Notes: generated by a model not told the origin, from the letters alone. Shown: positions 1 through 6,102, counted from the first letter of the stretch. The stretch: DNA of 9,528 bases from Ktedonobacterales bacterium (GCA_025450405.1 JANWHL010000078.1:1-9528), one strand, 5' to 3'. Numbers and translations are program-made.

Positions 1-102
1 GCGCGCGGGCTCAACGTCAGCCAAGCCAACGAGATCAGCGGCGTGGTCCGTTCACGGGATGGTCCGTTCACGGTGCGGTCAGGCCGGCGTCGGGAGCTCT
101 GA
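1..102 (+). CDS. possible C-terminal end of a gene entering from the left (unknown product)
   Basis: Frame 1 is open from the window edge to a TGA at 100-102 and would encode 33 residues, beginning ARGLNVSQANEISGVV. Almost all of the first 17 codons end in G or C, as in the real genes here. The later codons (CGT, TCA, GAT, GGT) do not, and they coincide with the tandem 14-bp repeat. The coding frame may therefore have been altered by that 16-bp duplication, with the natural stop lying elsewhere. The end overlaps the 3' end of the membrane-protein gene on the other strand by 24 bp. No family is recognisable from so short a stretch, and the other + frames are also partly open, so this call is weak. 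Confidence 0.3.
   Translation, partial: ARGLNVSQANEISGVVRSRDGPFTVRSGRRREL
44..73. repeat. tandem direct repeat, 14 bp, period 16
   Basis: TGGTCCGTTCACGG occurs at 44-57 and again at 60-73, separated by two bases. The 16-bp period is not a multiple of three, so in any coding frame the second copy shifts the reading frame. It lies just before the stop codon of the convergent - strand gene that ends at 79. Confidence 0.85.
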
Positions 103-450
103 GCGCTGGGCCTGGGGTGAGCGGTCCGAGAGGGCCAGCATGGCGGCGGCCAGCAATTGCGGCGTGGCCAGCAACGCCCACCAGTGCACCGCGACGGCGA
201 ACCCGATGCCGGAGACGGCCAGCACGGCGGCGGCCCACGTCGGGCGCCACCAGGCCATGGCGCCGCCGATCAGCCCGAGGATGGCGAAGCCCAGGCCGAG
301 CCAGCCGTGCGAGTCCACGGTGCCGCCCATCAGGCGCTGCATCTCGTGGAACCCGGCGACGATCGTGTTGATGATGATCGCGTCGATCGCGCCGATGATC
401 CCGATCCCCAGGGCCGTGATACGGCCCGCGTCACGAATAGCCTGCTGCAT
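79..450 (-). CDS. small four-helix membrane protein, unknown function
   Basis: A 123-residue protein that is mostly hydrophobic. Likely membrane segments are at about residues 11-33, 48-68, 71-91 and 92-108, followed by a short polar tail (SDRSPQAQRSE). The TVDSHGWLGLGFAILGLIGG stretch and the WW pairs resemble small four-helix membrane proteins of the DUF4064-like kind found in Chloroflexi and Actinobacteria; that similarity is from memory. The start at 450 is chosen because GAAGGG lies 10 bases upstream and the first helix begins soon after. A longer frame to 543 adds 31 polar residues and runs into the toxin remnant. An inverted repeat, GAAGGG-TT-CCCTTC, sits just upstream of the start at about 453-466. 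No operon partner is evident, as the upstream antitoxin gene is about 140 bp away. Confidence 0.7.
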   Translation of the reverse strand: MQQAIRDAGRITALGIGIIGAIDAIIINTIVAGFHEMQRLMGGTVDSHGWLGLGFAILGLIGGAMAWWRPTWAAAVLAVSGIGFAVAVHWWALLATPQLLAAAMLALSDRSPQAQRSELPTPA

Positions 451-489
451 GTGAAGGGTTCCCTTCTCGCGGAGAGGGCCAGCCGGTGT

Positions 490-590
490 GGCCCGATGCC
501 CCGCGATCCGGGCATACACTGTGCCATCGCTCTGCCTAACCATTCGCCGGGTTCCACCTTCCAGAAGCGCGCGGCGGTCGTGGATTTCAC
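490..590 (-). pseudogene. remnant of a RelE/ParE-type toxin partner of the antitoxin
   Basis: Directly after the antitoxin gene a GTG at 590-588 overlaps the antitoxin stop (GTGA), the usual arrangement in type II toxin-antitoxin pairs. The first 11 codons read VKSTTAARFWK, which matches the conserved N-terminus (K-S-x-T-x-x-x-F-W) of small RelE-superfamily toxins coded behind this antitoxin type. After that the resemblance is lost: there is no A-R-K-A-Y segment and no long core. In a different frame, at 490-528, DGTVYARIAGHRA weakly resembles the later toxin strand that ends in Y-R-A, suggesting an internal deletion plus a frameshift. A complete toxin is about 85-100 residues and cannot fit before the membrane gene. 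The N-terminal match is fairly convincing; the second fragment is speculative. Confidence 0.45.
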
Positions 591-814
591 TCGCCAGGCC
601 CTGGATCGTTGGGGTAGGGAAACGGTTTCACATCGTCGAGCACCGCCTCGTCGGCAAGAGCACGCAGGCGTTCCAGGCGCTCAGGGTCGCGCAGGAGTGT
701 CTGCCATTTCGCTTCGTCCAGCGTGGTGGCGATGTGTTCCGCAAGCTCGTCCTGTGTCTCAGCGGGAAGCTGCTCGATCGTCTGGACCATCGTGCGCATA
801 CGATTAGTCATCAT
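587..814 (-). CDS. antitoxin-like protein, orphaned type II toxin-antitoxin partner
   Basis: A 75-residue acidic helical protein. The start at 814 is set by a strong GGAGGAGG eight bases upstream; a second ATG follows at once (MMTNRM). The region TIEQLPAETQDELAEHI followed by LDEAKWQTLL and RLRALADEAVLDD matches, in style and length, the small antitoxins with a P-x-E-x-Q-D-x-x-A-E helix and a D/E-x-x-W segment that pair with RelE/ParE toxins. The tail is proline-rich (PYPNDPGPGE). In an intact module the protein would bind its toxin and repress its own promoter. Here the toxin gene behind it is reduced to a fragment, so it is probably an orphan: either a relic or an antitoxin against a related toxin elsewhere. 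It diverges from the LysR gene across about 110 bp that must hold both promoters; I could not identify them. Confidence 0.65.
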   Translation of the reverse strand: MMTNRMRTMVQTIEQLPAETQDELAEHIATTLDEAKWQTLLRDPERLERLRALADEAVLDDVKPFPYPNDPGPGE

Positions 815-925
815 GACGTTGTCCTCCTCCAAAGGGAACCGTGCCCTACGTGATACCATCAGCTCGTCGCTCGCGTTTCCGGCGCCCCTGTTTGTGTCGC
901 CACTCATGCGAGGTCTCGCCCAACC

Positions 926-1837
926 ATGACCTTCGATCAGTTGGAGGCGTTCGTTCAGGTCGCCCGCGCGCGGAGCTTCAGCCGCGCCGGGGTTGTGCTC
1001 GGCCTGGCCCAGCCCACCATGAGCGAGCGCATCGCCGGTCTCGAGGGCGAGCTACATGGACCGCTCTTCGTCCGCCATGGCCACGTGGTGGACCTCACCG
1101 AGGCTGGCCGCGCCCTGCTGCCCTACGCCGAGCGCACGCTCGCCCTGCGCGCTGAGGGCGCCGAGGCCGCTCAGCGCGCGCGGACCGGCGGCCTCGGCCG
1201 GCTGGCGCTGGGCGCCAACCCCAGCTGCAGCCAGTATCTCGCGCCCCGACTCATCGGCGAGTTCTGGCGCGAGCACGCGGGCGTCGCCATCCATCTGCGC
1301 AGCGCCTCGACGCCTGTCCTCATGGAGGCGCTGCTCGATGGTACCATCCAACTCGCTCTCGGCTCCCACCCCCAGATGCACCCGCGCGCCGAGATCCTCT
1401 GGACCTATGCGGACGAAATGCTGCTGCTGGCCGCGCCGAATCATCCGCTGGCGCGCCGGGGGAGCTGCCACCGCGCCGACCTCGTTGGTCAGACCTTCCT
1501 CGCGACCCTCGCCGGTCCCACTCACCAGGCGTTGGAGCGCCTGCTGCCCGATCCCGAGTCCGCCATCGCGCTGGAGGCCACCGCCGGCGAGGTGCTCACC
1601 CACCTCGTGGGTGCCGGGGCCGGCCTCACCGTACTACCGCGCCTGGCCGTCTGGGAGGAGCTGGCGCGCGGGCAGTTGGCCGCCATCCGCGTCGAGGACT
1701 TCGATCTCGGACCCTATGAAGTGGCTCTGGCGCGCTGGCCTGGGCACGACCTCGCGCCCGCCGCCGCCGCGTTCGCCGCCCACGCGCGCGCCGTACGCGT
1801 GCCGCGGTTGTTGGACGGACCTATGGCCGCAGGATGA
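926..1837 (+). CDS. LysR-family transcriptional regulator
   Basis: A 303-residue protein of normal LysR length. Residues 1-60 form the winged helix-turn-helix, with MTFDQLEAFVQVA at the start, recognition helix around QPTMSERIAGLE (29-40) and the wing segment PLFVRHGHVVDLTEAG (46-61). A linker helix follows (62-88). Residues from about 90 to 295 form the two-lobed effector domain, starting GRLALGANPSCSQYLAP and including GAGAGLTVLPRLAV near 229. The start is the ATG at 926, which gives the canonical N-terminus; only a weak GAGG lies 12 bases upstream. The gene diverges from the antitoxin gene, and its 3' end overlaps the thioesterase gene by 17 bp tail to tail. The usual LysR target, a divergent metabolic gene, is absent, so effector and targets cannot be inferred. 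Confidence 0.93.
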   Translation: MTFDQLEAFVQVARARSFSRAGVVLGLAQPTMSERIAGLEGELHGPLFVRHGHVVDLTEAGRALLPYAERTLALRAEGAEAAQRARTGGLGRLALGANPSCSQYLAPRLIGEFWREHAGVAIHLRSASTPVLMEALLDGTIQLALGSHPQMHPRAEILWTYADEMLLLAAPNHPLARRGSCHRADLVGQTFLATLAGPTHQALERLLPDPESAIALEATAGEVLTHLVGAGAGLTVLPRLAVWEELARGQLAAIRVEDFDLGPYEVALARWPGHDLAPAAAAFAAHARAVRVPRLLDGPMAAG

Positions 1838-2354
1838 GGCACGTGGTGGTGCCGTGGGCGTAGAGCGTGCCCGCCGCGTCCGTCAGCCGCCCCTCGGCCG
1901 TCGCCGTCCGGCTCCCAGCGTGCAGGACGCTCCCCTCGGCGCGCAGCTCGCCCGTCGTCATGATGATCGCGCGGATGTAGTTCACCTTGATTTCCAGGGT
2001 GGTGTAGCCCACGCCAGCCGGCAACGTCGAGTGGACGGCGCAGCCCATCGCCGAGTCCAGCAGTGTAGCCGCTAGCCCGCCATGCACCACCCCGATGGGG
2101 TTGTAGTGATACTCGGCCGGCCACGCCGCGAATACCACCCGCCCTTCATTCGCCTCGATCAGGCGCCCACCCAGTAGCTCCATGATCGGTGGGGGAGGCA
2201 GGGTACCATCCACTAGGCGGCGCAGGTGCTCCAGCCCGCTCATACGCCGGCCGGCCTCCGCGGCCGGCAGCGGGTCCTCCCAGGTGAACGTACGCGTCCG
2301 CGTGGGTTCGTGGGTCGCGTCGTCAGGGGTCGTCGTATCGGTCGTGTCGGTCAT
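1821..2354 (-). CDS. PaaI-like hotdog-fold thioesterase
   Basis: A 177-residue protein with a disordered Thr/Asp-rich N-terminus (MTDTTDTTTPDD) and a hotdog domain from about residue 55 to 175. The hallmark HYNPIGVVHGG is at 83-93, followed by the probable catalytic Asp100 in LLDSAMG. Next come the strands TTLEIKVNYIRA (118-129) and GELRAEGSVLHAGSRTATAEG (residues 135-155), typical of PaaI/YbgC-superfamily acyl-CoA thioesterases. These hydrolyse acyl-CoA, often aryl-CoA, in the cytosol; the substrate here is unknown. The start at 2354 is chosen because a GGAAGGG lies 11 bases upstream and the longer frame encodes only low-complexity sequence. The gene overlaps the LysR gene by 17 bp at their 3' ends and diverges from the methyltransferase remnant. 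Confidence 0.85.
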   Translation of the reverse strand: MTDTTDTTTPDDATHEPTRTRTFTWEDPLPAAEAGRRMSGLEHLRRLVDGTLPPPPIMELLGGRLIEANEGRVVFAAWPAEYHYNPIGVVHGGLAATLLDSAMGCAVHSTLPAGVGYTTLEIKVNYIRAIIMTTGELRAEGSVLHAGSRTATAEGRLTDAAGTLYAHGTTTCLILRP

Positions 2355-2483
2355 GTCAGGGTCGGCCCTTCCTCGGTGCGCATTCCCGTGGACAGTGATA
2401 TGCTGGCGCGTGTGCCGCCGGTGAGATTGTAGCGCCGCGGATGTGCCGCCGCACCAACACCAGCCTGGAGGGAGTCGCGCGCC

Positions 2484-2774
2484 ATGCCCGCCCCCGACCC
2501 CGCCAAGCTCTTCCAGGGCACCGCGCGGTACTACGCCCGCTACCGCCGACCCTACCCAGAGGCGCTCATCGCGCTCCTGGCGGCGCGGTTCCACCTGGAC
2601 GGCACCACGCGCCTGCTGGATCTCGGCCGCGGCACGGGGCTGCTCGCCCTCCCGCTGGCGCCGCACATGGCCGAGGTGGTGGGTCTAGGCCCCCAGCGGG
2701 AGACGCTGGCCGCGCCCGACGGCGTCTTCCACGAAGGCGTGGCCCTCGATGTGCTGCTGGCCTGGCGCGAGTGA
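2484..2774 (+). pseudogene. internally deleted class I SAM-dependent methyltransferase
   Basis: A 96-codon frame with a good Shine-Dalgarno (GGAGGGAG) nine bases before the ATG. Residues 9-38 (FQGTARYYARYRRPYPEAL and following) and motif I at 45-53 are clearly those of a class I methyltransferase of about 250 residues. The protein breaks off after the second strand (HMAEVVGL, 61-68) and ends FHEGVALDVLLAWRE, which resembles the last strand of the same family. The sequence therefore looks like an in-frame deletion of roughly 150 codons joining N- and C-terminal ends near residue 75. Two key positions are also lost: motif I reads DLGRGTG instead of DLGCGTG, and the ribose-binding acid after VVGL is Gly69 instead of Asp. 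It is very unlikely to bind S-adenosylmethionine. That it was a methyltransferase is fairly sure; the deletion model is inference. Confidence 0.7.
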
Positions 2775-2856
2775 CGCATCGCCGCGTGTGGGCGCAACGC
2801 TGGTCACTCATCGCAATCTGGACTCACCACAATTTGGATTGGATAGGAGGAACCGC

Positions 2857-3115
2857 ATGGACGACACCACGAACTCATCCGAGCCAATTGGACACATTGA
2901 GCCAGGGCCGCCTTCACCCACGGATGAGGACGCGCTCATGGCGCTGGCCATCCGCCTCATCGCCCCGCGCGACGGCGTTGTGGGCGAGGCCGCGCGCGGC
3001 CTACCTCGTAACCAGAGTGCCATGGCCCCTCACCGCCGAGACGCTCCCACTCGATGACGGCGGAGAGGATGGGGTTGTGAAGCGCATTCCGCTGACGGAG
3101 ATGTCCGGGACATAG
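2857..3115 (+). pseudogene. small hypothetical gene with a probable frameshift
   Basis: A very strong AGGAGG lies six bases before the ATG at 2857, so a real start is likely. The initial frame runs 66 codons to 3057 and begins MDDTTNSSEPIGHIEPGPPS, then DEDALMALAIRLIAPRDGVVGEAARG. After about 2990-3000, a GCGCGCGGCC stretch, the + frame one base ahead reads more like protein: AYLVTRVPWPLTAETLPLDD, then GVVKRIPLTEMSGT, ending with TAG at 3115. One surplus base in this tract would join them into an 85-residue protein. I recognise no family; it is acidic with no membrane segment or signal peptide. If the shift is not real, the product is the 66-residue version ending at 3057. It follows the methyltransferase relic by about 80 bp and precedes the repeat-bearing spacer. 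Confidence 0.45.
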
Positions 3116-3177
3116 GCATCAACCGGAGACCGGCGGCAAGCGGTGACGTGAGCGGTGAAGTGAGCACCGACGCCTGG

Positions 3178-3374
3178 GCGAGCGTCCCAGCCGAGGGCGG
3201 GCGCGGTGGTATGGCGAGGAGGCGCCCTGAAGGACGCGGGGAATCCGCGCCGACGAGCGGGGTGGTTGGGGCAGCATGCGGAATTGAAGTTCCGCGCCTA
3301 ATCCTGAGCCGCGGGCACAGGGGGCGACGGGCCAGCGACGGCGCGGCCCTGGGGCGATTTTCGGGAGAAGCGAG
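3178..3374. repeat. mosaic intergenic repeat, copy A (modules M2-M1-M3)
   Basis: Three segments recur in the spacer before dxs. M2, 3178-3271 (94 bp), matches 7339-7432 at about 87% by eye, with an invariant stretch containing GGCGCCCTGAAGGACGCGGG. M1, 3264-3309, matches 7261-7306 with four differences in 46. M3, 3352-3374, matches 7438-7460 with three differences in 23 (core GATTTTCG). Here M2 runs straight into M1, sharing the bases GGTTGGGG; in copy B the order is M1 then M2. There is no coding frame shared between copies and no transposase, so this looks like a dispersed non-coding repeat. Confidence 0.85.
3264..3309. repeat. module M1 of the repeat, with palindromic core
   Basis: The module is centred on GCGGAATTGAAGTTCCGCG at 3279-3297, whose arms GCGGAA and TTCCGC can pair across a six-base loop. 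The flanking GCATGC is itself palindromic. The core is identical at 7276-7294 and present with one change at 7171-7189. Confidence 0.85.
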
Positions 3375-3393
3375 TGCGTGGTAAACCGACAAA

Positions 3394-3428
3394 GGCAGGG
3401 GGCGACGCGAGGCGCGTCGCCCCCTGCC
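3394..3428 (-). terminator. terminator hairpin downstream of ilvE
   Basis: GGCAGGGGGCGACGCG (3394-3409) pairs perfectly with 3413-3428 across a three-base loop, giving a 16-bp GC-rich stem. Read on the - strand it lies about 40 bases after the ilvE stop and is followed by TTTGTCGGTTT, a weak T-rich tract. This fits an intrinsic terminator for ilvE, and on the + strand it may also block read-through into ilvE. Confidence 0.75.
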
Positions 3429-3466
3429 CCTTCGGTAGACGCGTATGTGGGCGGGGGAATGGACCC

Positions 3467-4588
3467 CTATACCCCTGGCGTGGCCTTCTCGGCCCCGCCG
3501 CGGCCCCGGGCTGGCGTGTGACCATTGCTCTTGTGGCCGTTGGTCCCATTCGCCCCATTGGACTCGGCGTGGCCGTTGCTTGCCTGGCCGTTGGTCGTGT
3601 GGCGCGCGCTAACCGTCGCGGGTCGCTTCGCCGAGCTATGCGCGCCCAGGCACCACGAGCTGTACTCCGGGCGCATACCCCGAACCACCTCGTTGTAGAT
3701 GTGCTGGATCTCGCGAGAGATCGGCCCGATCTCTCCTCTGACCGTTGGCCCAAATTTCTCCGTGCTATCCGGCGTGATCTTCACCTTGCCCACTGGACGA
3801 TGATCCACCGCCACCACGGGTGCGATCTGCGCCCCCGTGCCAGTCAGGAAGATCTCGTCGGCGCCATAGAGCTCCGTCCGGTCGATCACGCGCTCGCGCG
3901 TGATGCGGCCGAGCTCGCGGTGCGCCAAGTGGATCACGGTGTCGCGCGTGATGCCCGGCAGAATGTTCTCGGACGTCGGCGGCGTGATCAGCTCGCCGTT
4001 GATCACCATGAAGAGGTTCTCGGCGCTGCCCTCGCTGACATGCCCCTCGCTGGTGAGCATGATCGCCTCGTCGAAGCCATTTTGTTGGGCCTCGGTCTTG
4101 GCAAGCGCGCTGTTCACATATGCCCCGGCGACCTTGGCGCGCGCGGGAATCATGTTGTCGTCCACCCGGCGCCACGAAGAGACGCCGCAGCGCAGACCGT
4201 CTGTGCCTACGTAGTCGCCCTGCGGCCAGCTATACATCGCGAAGTGATCGCGCAGGCCGTGCAGCTTCACGCCGATGATTTCGTCCGACTTGTAGGCGAA
4301 GGGGCGGATGTAGATGTTCTCGCGCTGACCATTGCGCCGGACCAGCTCGGCCGCGGCCTCCACCAGCTCATCCACCGTGAAAGGCAGGTCGATCTGCATG
4401 ATGCGACAGGAGCGATGCAGGCGTTCAAAGTGCTCGCGTGCTCGGAAGATGAACACGTCTTCCCGCTGCTCGTTCCAATACCCGCGGATCCCCTCGAACA
4501 CACCCGTGCCATAGGCCAGCGCATGGGTCATAATGCCCACGCGCGCCTGGTCGGCCGGCACGTACTTCCCGTTCAGAAAGACCACCAT
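3467..4588 (-). CDS. ilvE: branched-chain amino acid aminotransferase (class IV, PLP)
   Basis: Catalyses the last step of leucine, isoleucine and valine synthesis, or the first of their breakdown, using glutamate/2-oxoglutarate. The 373-residue product starts FLNGKYVPADQARVGIMTHA and then GTGVFEGIRGYW (28-38), the class IV signature. Lys152 in ARAKVAGAYVNS is the expected PLP Schiff-base lysine. Further hallmarks are GFDEAIML (171-178), HVSEGSAENLF (183-193), LPGITRD (210-216) and EIFLTGTGAQIAPV (245-258). The family usually ends near residue 305-315; here about 55 extra residues form a Asn/Gly/His-rich tail (SNGHAESNGANGTNGHKSNG). The start at 4588 fits the family and has GGAGA six bases upstream. 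An in-frame GTG at 4624, eight bases after a strong AGGAGG, would add 12 residues. It has its own promoter and terminator, with arginase upstream on the same strand. Confidence 0.93.
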   Translation of the reverse strand: MVVFLNGKYVPADQARVGIMTHALAYGTGVFEGIRGYWNEQREDVFIFRAREHFERLHRSCRIMQIDLPFTVDELVEAAAELVRRNGQRENIYIRPFAYKSDEIIGVKLHGLRDHFAMYSWPQGDYVGTDGLRCGVSSWRRVDDNMIPARAKVAGAYVNSALAKTEAQQNGFDEAIMLTSEGHVSEGSAENLFMVINGELITPPTSENILPGITRDTVIHLAHRELGRITRERVIDRTELYGADEIFLTGTGAQIAPVVAVDHRPVGKVKITPDSTEKFGPTVRGEIGPISREIQHIYNEVVRGMRPEYSSWCLGAHSSAKRPATVSARHTTNGQASNGHAESNGANGTNGHKSNGHTPARGRGGAEKATPGV

Positions 4589-4868
4589 GTCGTGTCTCCG
4601 CGAGAGTGCACCGGTGTCAGACACGCGCATCGCCTCCTCAGAATAGCCCCCCCGGCGCCGTCGCCGGAGCTATCGGGCCGTTGCCACAGGCGCGCCGCCA
4701 AACGCGCGCTTTCGCTCATCACCTCGCCATCGAGGGACCGCCCAGACTCATCCGCCATGCTTGCTTTGGCCACCATGTTCGCCATGGCCGCCCCACGCGT
4801 CGCACGGTTGCCTTGCCAGGGAAGGAGCGAATCGTTCGGCCGCCAGCACCCCCCAGTATCCCCCATTG
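4589..4868 (-). promoter_or_regulatory. long structured 5' leader of ilvE (candidate regulatory RNA)
   Basis: If the promoter at 4875-4902 is used, the ilvE mRNA begins near 4868 and carries about 280 nt before the ATG. The leader includes GCGCGC repeats able to pair (about 4696-4717) and a strong hairpin at 4643-4673 that ends two or three bases before a TGAGGAGG at 4633-4640. That placement suits control of ribosome access. I looked for the T-box consensus (GTGGTACCGCG-like) expected of amino-acid-responsive leaders and did not find it; TGTGGCAACGG is a poor match. A frame opening with GTG at 4872 also runs through the leader to 4573, with no family resemblance. Regulation is inferred from length and structure only. 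Confidence 0.4.
4643..4673 (-). other. hairpin beside the distal ribosome-binding site of ilvE
   Basis: ATAGC (4643-4647) pairs with GCTAT (4669-4673) and CCGGCG (4652-4657) with CGCCGG (4662-4667), with four unpaired C (as read on +) opposite one A. On the mRNA the structure ends just before TGAGGAGG. No T tract follows, so it is not an intrinsic terminator. Confidence 0.6.
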
Positions 4869-4874
4869 TCACTC

Positions 4875-4902
4875 ATTATGTCCCTCTGGCTCAGCCTGTC
4901 AA
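4875..4902 (-). promoter_or_regulatory. sigma-70-type promoter for ilvE
   Basis: On the - strand a perfect -35, TTGACA (4902-4897), is followed after 16 bases by CATAAT (4880-4875), five of six matches to the -10 consensus. In such GC-rich sequence this is the clearest promoter in the window. Initiation would be near 4868. Confidence 0.7.
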
Positions 4903-5131
4903 GGGGGATGTGCGGGGCGCATGCCGGATTGACGACGCTGGCTCGGGCGTTTCGCGTTTCTTCGCCGCGGATCGGGGCCGCTGGGGACCGCGAACAAGGT
5001 CCCACCGTGCCATCCTCCGTTTCACAGTACGCGCCGAGATACGGCCCAGCCGCCGCGCCAGCGTCTCGCCGGATCCCTACCAGATCCCTATTCGCACACA
5101 CCGCGCCTACACCCGCGCGGACCCAGCGGAC
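4903..5131. other. spacer between arginase stop and ilvE promoter
   Basis: I see no credible gene here. A short - strand frame crosses it but lacks a ribosome-binding site and family features. It contains an 8-bp direct repeat, GATCCCTA, at 5072-5079 and 5083-5090. A hairpin at 4984-5003 has arms GGGACC and GGTCCC but no T tract. No clear terminator for arginase is visible, so some read-through into ilvE is possible. Confidence 0.6.
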
Positions 5132-6025
5132 TCAGTAGATTGTCTTGCCCACCGCCGACAGGACGAGCTCGGCGGCAAGGATGGCCGTCCGGTTCTCCCG
5201 ATCGAGGATCGGATTGACTTCCACGATATCGAGCGATCCCAGCTGCCCGTTCCGCGCCACCAACTCCATCGCCAAATGGGCTTCACGGTAGGTCATGCCT
5301 CCATGGACCGGTGTGCCAACGCCGGGCGCTTCTCGCGGATCCACCACGTCCATGTCAAAGCTCACATGCAGCCGGCGATCTCCAGCGGTCACCAGCGCCA
5401 GCGCGTCGCGTGTCACGTCCGCCATGCCGCGTGTGTCGATCTCGGTCATCGTGAACACGCGGACACCGGCGGCGCGCAGCAGCTCCTTCTCGCCAGCGTC
5501 GAGATCGCGCGCGCCCACAATGGCCACATGCCGCGGGTCCACATGCGGGCCCTTGCCCGCGGCGTTTACCAGCCGCGGATCGCCGTACCCGGCCAGCGCC
5601 GCCAGGATCATCCCGTGGATGTTCCCGCTGGGGCTGGTCTCCTCGGTGTTGAAGTCGGCGTGGGCATCGAACCAGACGACGCCGACCTCACCCGTCCCCC
5701 GGGCCGCCCCGCTCACCGAGCCGAGGGCGATGCTGTGGTCGCCGCCCAGGATGACCGGTAAGCGCCCCGCTGCCCGGGCGCGCGCGACATGGTCGGCCGT
5801 TTCCGCGGCCACGTGGACGATCGGTTCCAGGTACTTCAGCCGCGGATCGCCCGGATCGCGCGCCTCGGCCTCGGGCACCGGGATGGCATCCAGATGGCCG
5901 ACCTCGTGGCCCAACGCGCGCAACTTCTCGCCCAGGCCCGAGTACCGGATGGCGCTCGGCCCCATATCCACACCACGCCGGCCCGCGCCAAGGTCCATCG
6001 GCACGCCCAGCAGATCGATCCGCAT
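5132..6025 (-). CDS. rocF: arginase (Mn-dependent ureohydrolase)
   Basis: Hydrolyses L-arginine to L-ornithine and urea in the cytosol. The 297-residue length equals the usual bacterial arginase. The two Mn ions would be held by His97 (GGDHS), Asp120, His122 and Asp124 (WFDAHADFN), and Asp224 and Asp226 (SFDMDVVDP); all are present. The SPSGNIHGM loop (131-139) with His137, and Glu269 in DIVEVNP, correspond to substrate-binding positions of true arginases rather than agmatinases. N-terminal LGVPMDLGAGRRGVDMGPSA is also arginase-like. The start at 6025 follows a strong TGAGGAGG by about ten bases; longer frames add non-family residues. It is upstream of ilvE on the same strand but about 540 bp away, so the two are probably separate units. 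No ornithine-handling gene is nearby. Confidence 0.95.
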   Translation of the reverse strand: MRIDLLGVPMDLGAGRRGVDMGPSAIRYSGLGEKLRALGHEVGHLDAIPVPEAEARDPGDPRLKYLEPIVHVAAETADHVARARAAGRLPVILGGDHSIALGSVSGAARGTGEVGVVWFDAHADFNTEETSPSGNIHGMILAALAGYGDPRLVNAAGKGPHVDPRHVAIVGARDLDAGEKELLRAAGVRVFTMTEIDTRGMADVTRDALALVTAGDRRLHVSFDMDVVDPREAPGVGTPVHGGMTYREAHLAMELVARNGQLGSLDIVEVNPILDRENRTAILAAELVLSAVGKTIY

Positions 6026-6096
6026 CGCCAACCGCCTCCTCAGGGGCACACTCCCCCAGCCGAACTCCGCCGCGTCGCGCGTCCGGCTCTGACCAC

Positions 6097-6102
6097 AGTA
6101 TA
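6097..6102 (-). promoter_or_regulatory. possible -10 element of the arginase promoter
   Basis: TATACT on the - strand is five of six matches to the -10 consensus and would give a leader of about 65 nt. No good -35 lies 16-18 bases upstream, so the call is tentative. A short inverted repeat, GGACC-AAG-GGTCC, at 6133-6145 lies further upstream and could be an operator. Confidence 0.35.

Larger units (their letters stand above)
3116..3466. other. intergenic spacer with mosaic repeat copy A
   Basis: A spacer of about 350 bp between the frameshifted + gene and the 3' end of ilvE. I see no convincing gene in it. It holds the repeat modules at 3178-3271, 3264-3309 and 3352-3374 and a terminator hairpin at 3394-3428. 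A 10-nt tail, CCCCTTCGGT (3427-3436), is also present after the dxs terminator. Confidence 0.8.

Noticed and set aside
1056..2075. A 339-codon + strand frame
   Set aside because: It overlaps the LysR gene in another frame and the thioesterase gene antisense; it is Arg/Pro/Ser-rich shadow sequence.
3178..3374. Insertion sequence or MITE
   Set aside because: No terminal inverted repeats or target-site duplications could be identified at the ends, and module order differs between copies, which a simple transposition unit would not show.
4589..4868. T-box riboswitch ahead of ilvE
   Set aside because: The conserved antiterminator sequence and a terminator with a T tract are missing; only a generic structured leader can be supported.
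4984..5003. Terminator for arginase
   Set aside because: The 6-bp stem lacks a T tract on the - strand and lies about 130 bp beyond the stop codon.
4748..5101. A 117-codon - strand frame between arginase and ilvE
   Set aside because: It has no ribosome-binding site, crosses the strong ilvE promoter and leader, and shows no protein-like motifs.
3374..5761. A 795-codon open frame on the + strand
   Set aside because: It runs antisense through the well-supported ilvE and arginase genes, has no family features and is rich in His/Arg/Ala, as expected for a complementary frame of GC-rich coding sequence.
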